A DNA stretch of 7,436 nt from an uncultured Oscillospiraceae bacterium. GTDB taxonomy: Bacteria; Bacillota; Clostridia; Oscillospirales; Oscillospiraceae. Made by a program: the position numbers and the translations under genes. The stretch is taken from the NCBI GenBank assembly GCA_947624465.1, contig CANQKJ010000106.1, positions 1 through 7,436 on the forward strand. Reading direction: 5' to 3'. This document shows positions 5,789-7,436 of the stretch, piece after piece. The stretch's first letter is position 1. Every line of letters starts with the position of its first letter. The notes under the pieces were generated by a model. It had not been told where the DNA came from. It saw only the letters and a list, made by a program, of their open reading frames with translations, and did not search any database.

Positions 5789-6412
5789 TCAGGGCTCCGT
5801 CTCAATGATGTGGATGGTTTCGGCGGACAGGCCCGTCTCCTGCTTGACGATCTCCAGGATCTTGGCGATGTCTGCCTCGGTCAGCCCGTCGTCGGTGGCG
5901 GACACCACCACGCTGGCGCTGTCCGCGTTGAGGAAGCAGACGCAGTCCCCGTAGCCCTTGGCGGTGACCATGTTCTCCACGTTGGCCTCCGACATGGTGA
6001 AGGTGGCCATGGCCTGGATGGAGGTGTTGGCGTCATCGATGACCTCCTGGGCGGCGTTCTCATCGGCGGCCGCCTGCTGGAGGAGCTGCAGGGCGCTGTC
6101 CCTGGCCTGTTGCCGGTTGAGCCTCGCGGCGGCGAAGTAACCGGTGGTCCCGGTCTTCTCCCCCTCCCCCGTCCCGGCGGACGGGGCGGGGCTGGCGGGC
6201 GCGCCGCCGGGGACGGCGCTGGGCTTTGCGCTCGGGTCCGCGCTGGCGTCCACGCCGCTGACCAGGCCCGCCTGGCCCAGCACCTTGCCGGTCTCGCTGG
6301 CGGCGGGATCGTCCGCCGTCTGCTGATGGGTATAGGACCAGTTCAGATACACCGCCGCCCCCACGAACAGGACGATGGCCACCACCACCGCGTTTCGTTT
6401 CCAAACACTCAT
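5789..6412 (-). CDS. spoIIIAH: Stage III sporulation protein AH
   Basis: Mother-cell component of the SpoIIIA-SpoIIQ channel; its extracellular domain binds SpoIIQ from the forespore across the intermembrane space. The 207-residue protein has one membrane span near the N-terminus (about 7-25, after MSVWKR), then a low-complexity linker rich in Pro, Ala, Ser and Gly (about 52-85), and a C-terminal YscJ/FliF-like domain (about 95-207): RLNRQQARDSALQLLQQ (97-113), AQEVIDDANTSI (121-132), ENMVTAKGYGDCVCFLN (146-162), then SVVVSATDDGLTEADIAKI (167-185). The start at 6412 is chosen because GGAGGG lies 8 bases upstream and the basic-then-hydrophobic N-terminus fits; an ATG at 6430 overlaps the spoIIIAG stop and has no such site. 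It follows spoIIIAG by 14 bases. The family is usually controlled by sigma-E from a promoter before spoIIIAA, outside the window. Confidence 0.94.
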   Translation of the reverse strand: MSVWKRNAVVVAIVLFVGAAVYLNWSYTHQQTADDPAASETGKVLGQAGLVSGVDASADPSAKPSAVPGGAPASPAPSAGTGEGEKTGTTGYFAAARLNRQQARDSALQLLQQAAADENAAQEVIDDANTSIQAMATFTMSEANVENMVTAKGYGDCVCFLNADSASVVVSATDDGLTEADIAKILEIVKQETGLSAETIHIIETEP

Positions 6413-6426
6413 TCTGTTTCCCTCCG

Positions 6427-6978
6427 TCATTGATTTGATTGCCGGGGGGCCTCCCCCCTGCATACGGTGATCCGGTCGCTCCCGAGCCCGGTGAGGGCGG
6501 ACACCGCCTGGGTCAGCAGCAGCCGCACCTGGGGATCGTCCCCGCCCTGGCACACCACCACCGCCCCCTGGAAGGTGGGGTAATTCTGGGCGACGAGCAC
6601 CGTCTCCTCTCCGTCCGCCCCGTCCAGGATGACCGTCTCGGTGGTCCAGGAGCTTCGCCCGCCCTGGTCCGCGGTGGTCTCCCGGTCGGAGGCCAGCACC
6701 CGCTCCATGCCGCTTTTCAGGGTGAGGGCCACCGTCACCTGGCCCGCCCCCTCCACTTGTGAGAGGAGGTTGGACAGCTTCTCCTCCAGCGCCTCCAGGT
6801 CGAACTCGATCTGGCCGGCGGCGGGGCCGGCCTCTGTCGTCCCGGTCCGCTCAGGCTGTTCTCCTCCCGACGGCCACAGCAGGAGCAGCGCCCCCGCGGC
6901 GGCCACGAGAAGGACATATTTGTACCGGCTCAGAAACCCCTTGAGCTTGGCCGTGTCCGGCCATTTGATCTCCCTCAT
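6427..6978 (-). CDS. spoIIIAG: Stage III sporulation protein AG
   Basis: Ring-forming component of the SpoIIIA feeding-tube complex between mother cell and forespore, with a fold related to secretion-system ring proteins. The 183-residue protein is shorter than the ~229 of B. subtilis. It has a basic N-terminus, one membrane span (about 20-36, YVLLVAAAGALLLLW), a short linker, then the periplasm-like domain: LEEKLSNLLSQVEGAGQVTV (64-83), LTLKSGMERVLASD (85-98), a Ser/Thr-rich insertion (about 99-116), and AQNYPTFQGAVVVCQGGDDP (130-149) followed by VRLLLTQAVSALTG (151-164). The ATG overlaps the spoIIIAF stop as ATGA, with GAGGAG 8 bases upstream. A longer in-frame extension to 7101 overlaps spoIIIAF and is not supported. 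Cys143 and Cys172 are in or near the ring domain; whether they form a disulfide is unknown. Confidence 0.95.
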   Translation of the reverse strand: MREIKWPDTAKLKGFLSRYKYVLLVAAAGALLLLWPSGGEQPERTGTTEAGPAAGQIEFDLEALEEKLSNLLSQVEGAGQVTVALTLKSGMERVLASDRETTADQGGRSSWTTETVILDGADGEETVLVAQNYPTFQGAVVVCQGGDDPQVRLLLTQAVSALTGLGSDRITVCRGEAPRQSNQ

Positions 6979-7436
6979 GGTAAACGCTCCTCGAAATGCT
7001 GCCGTTCGGCCGGTACGCCCAGGTCCTCCGCCAGCATCCGGCTGAGGGCCTCCCGCTGCCCCGGTGTCCACGCGCCCCGGGCGGTGATCTCCCAGGGGCA
7101 CGGCAGTTCGTTCTCATCATAGCCGATGGTCACCTCCGCCCGGCAGGAGATGCCCATCTCCGCCGCCTTGTCCACAATATATGCGGCTGTCCGCTCGGCT
7201 ATGATGGTTTTGTATCGCGCTTCGCTCTGCTCCGCCAGAGCCTCCTGATAAGAACCCAGCTCCGCCCGGTAGGCGGCCAGCGCGTCCCCGACGGCCCCCT
7301 CGTCCAGGCTGACCAGGGGGCTTACCGCCGCCAGCAGCAGGACCAGTCCCCCCGCCAGGCGGCACACCTTCTTCACCGCCCCGGCGGGGACGAGGCCCTC
7401 CACCAGCGCAAGGGCCATGGCGGCGCAGGTCACCCC
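6975..7436 (-). CDS. spoIIIAF: Stage III sporulation protein AF, 5' end missing
   Basis: Membrane component of the SpoIIIA complex in the mother-cell membrane. The window holds 153 codons plus stop, out of roughly 165-200 expected. The frame runs in from the window edge, so the true start lies upstream; the GTG at 7433 is an internal valine, because the first membrane span would otherwise be cut. Seen are the rest of a first hydrophobic segment (visible residues 2-13), then LVPAGAVKKVCRLAGGLV leading into a second span (about 25-43) ending in SPLVSLD, which is the typical SpoIIIAF hairpin. A charged helical stretch (about 55-95) and a small C-terminal domain with ISCRAEVTIGYDENELP (96-112) follow. 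Identification rests on this layout and on the adjoining spoIIIAG and spoIIIAH. Confidence 0.9.
   Translation of the reverse strand, partial: GVTCAAMALALVEGLVPAGAVKKVCRLAGGLVLLLAAVSPLVSLDEGAVGDALAAYRAELGSYQEALAEQSEARYKTIIAERTAAYIVDKAAEMGISCRAEVTIGYDENELPCPWEITARGAWTPGQREALSRMLAEDLGVPAERQHFEERLP

Noticed and set aside
5775..5800. Possible terminator after spoIIIAH (CCC and GGG flanking an A-rich loop)
   Set aside because: Only a 3-bp stem and no T-run after it; the strong terminator is further on, after the asp23 gene.
4653..5954. 433-codon open frame on the plus strand
   Set aside because: It runs across nusB, the terminator, two promoters and the asp23 gene in antisense, has no recognisable domain and reads as a Pro/His/Gly-rich shadow expected at this GC content.
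7431..7433. GTG as start codon of spoIIIAF
   Set aside because: It falls inside the first membrane span and the frame continues to the window edge, so the real start is outside.

Overview
The window is a dense block of conserved housekeeping and sporulation genes, all read from the minus strand. The SpoIIIA proteins mark an endospore-forming Firmicute. The high GC content (roughly mid-60s percent by eye, not computed) and the gene set suggest a gut-type Clostridia of the Oscillospiraceae / Flavonifractor-like group; that placement is inference. No rRNA, tRNA, CRISPR array, insertion sequence, phage gene or sign of recent transfer was seen.

In transcription order, from high to low coordinates: the window opens inside spoIIIAF (7436-6975, 5' end missing), then spoIIIAG (6978-6427) and spoIIIAH (6412-5789). 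These are the end of the spoIIIA operon, which builds the mother-cell side of the channel to the forespore. Next is a single asp23/yqhY-type gene (5711-5340) with its own strong-looking extended -10 promoter, closed by a textbook intrinsic terminator (5326-5296). After a 185-base gap carrying a perfect TATAAT box and a foldable leader, a tightly packed operon follows: nusB (5153-4689), a divergent TsaD/Kae1 paralogue (4687-3734), xseA (3743-2517), xseB (2526-2302), ispA (2299-1418), a YuiD/DUF212 'divergent PAP2' membrane protein (1385-939) and dxs (872 to beyond position 1, 3' end missing).

The layout resembles the Bacillus subtilis spoIIIA-accBC-yqhY-nusB-folD-xseAB-ispA-dxs region with three differences: accB/accC are absent, the folD slot holds the TsaD-like gene, and a YuiD-family gene sits between ispA and dxs. 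The nusB operon joins transcription antitermination, exonuclease VII and isoprenoid synthesis (Dxs makes DXP for the MEP pathway; IspA condenses the products to farnesyl diphosphate). The YuiD-like protein may act on a prenyl-phosphate substrate. The least understood protein is the TsaD paralogue: it keeps the metal-binding HxxxH and TDN elements but has lost the hallmark ETSCDET, PGPG-type and SGGHT motifs of true TsaD.
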